NCBI GenBank assembly: GCA_046765875.1
Contig: JBKPSJ010000114.1
Location: 1-5,456, forward strand
Length of the DNA: 5,456 bases
Reading direction: 5' to 3'
Origin: DASRHY01 sp046765875
GTDB lineage: Bacteria > Actinomycetota > Actinomycetes > Propionibacteriales > Kribbellaceae
Under the pieces are notes generated by a model. That model did not search any database, was not told the DNA's origin, and saw nothing but the letters and a program-made list of their open reading frames with translations. Positions 5,352 through 5,456 of the stretch are shown here, piece by piece. How positions within the stretch are numbered: position 1 is the stretch's first letter; the number at the start of each line of letters is the position of its first letter. The position numbers were made by a program, and so were the translations under genes.

Positions 5352-5456
5352 AACTCATCGGCGCCCCGCGAAACCCGAACCGTCGCACCCCGAGACCAGG
5401 AAGCTCGCCGCAGGCCAGAGTCCGGGGATCACCGCACGAGCGCGACACCCAGACCC

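Noticed and set aside
1..5456. tRNA, rRNA, CRISPR array or riboswitch
   Set aside because: No cloverleaf, ribosomal segment, regular repeat-spacer array or known aptamer core was seen on either strand by eye.

Overview
The window is GC-rich throughout, with GC-biased third codon positions. It carries an IS481-type transposase start, a tyrosine integrase fused to a GntR-like domain, and a SigG-like ECF sigma factor. Together these point to a high-GC actinobacterium, most likely Mycobacterium or a close relative. The genus is an inference from family resemblance, not from a search.

The left half (about 1-2450) is a graveyard of accessory DNA. Bases 1-136 are the 5' end of an IS481-family insertion sequence. 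It holds the first codons of its transposase on the minus strand, a perfect hairpin in the leader, and three 23-bp direct repeats that end exactly at the presumed IS tip. About 100 bases further on, a phage- or island-type tyrosine recombinase (239-1655, plus strand) is inactivated by an in-frame TAA and by a loss of two bases. Its reconstructed 472-residue product would carry a complete GntR-type winged helix after the catalytic domain. Next comes a dihydrofolate-reductase-family (RibD C-terminal-like) gene with an unclear start and a lost C-terminus (about 1835-2260). It is joined abruptly to a short stretch resembling one beta-propeller blade.

Bases 2452-2846 hold no confident gene. They contain a possible small Ala/Arg-rich minus-strand ORF, a 12-bp tandem repeat and a palindrome.

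The right half is intact and probably one minus-strand operon. It encodes a 14-segment DHA2-type MFS drug exporter (3828-5297) with a strong AGGAGG ribosome site. Nine bases downstream is a SigG-like ECF sigma factor with a C-terminal SnoaL-like domain (2847-3818). No anti-sigma gene is visible beside it. The exporter's leader contains an inverted repeat (5319-5351) that could be an operator. The simplest reading is a regulated export operon next to a decayed integrated element that was also hit by an IS. No clearly new multi-gene system is visible; the most distinctive items are the integrase-GntR fusion and the exporter-sigma pairing.
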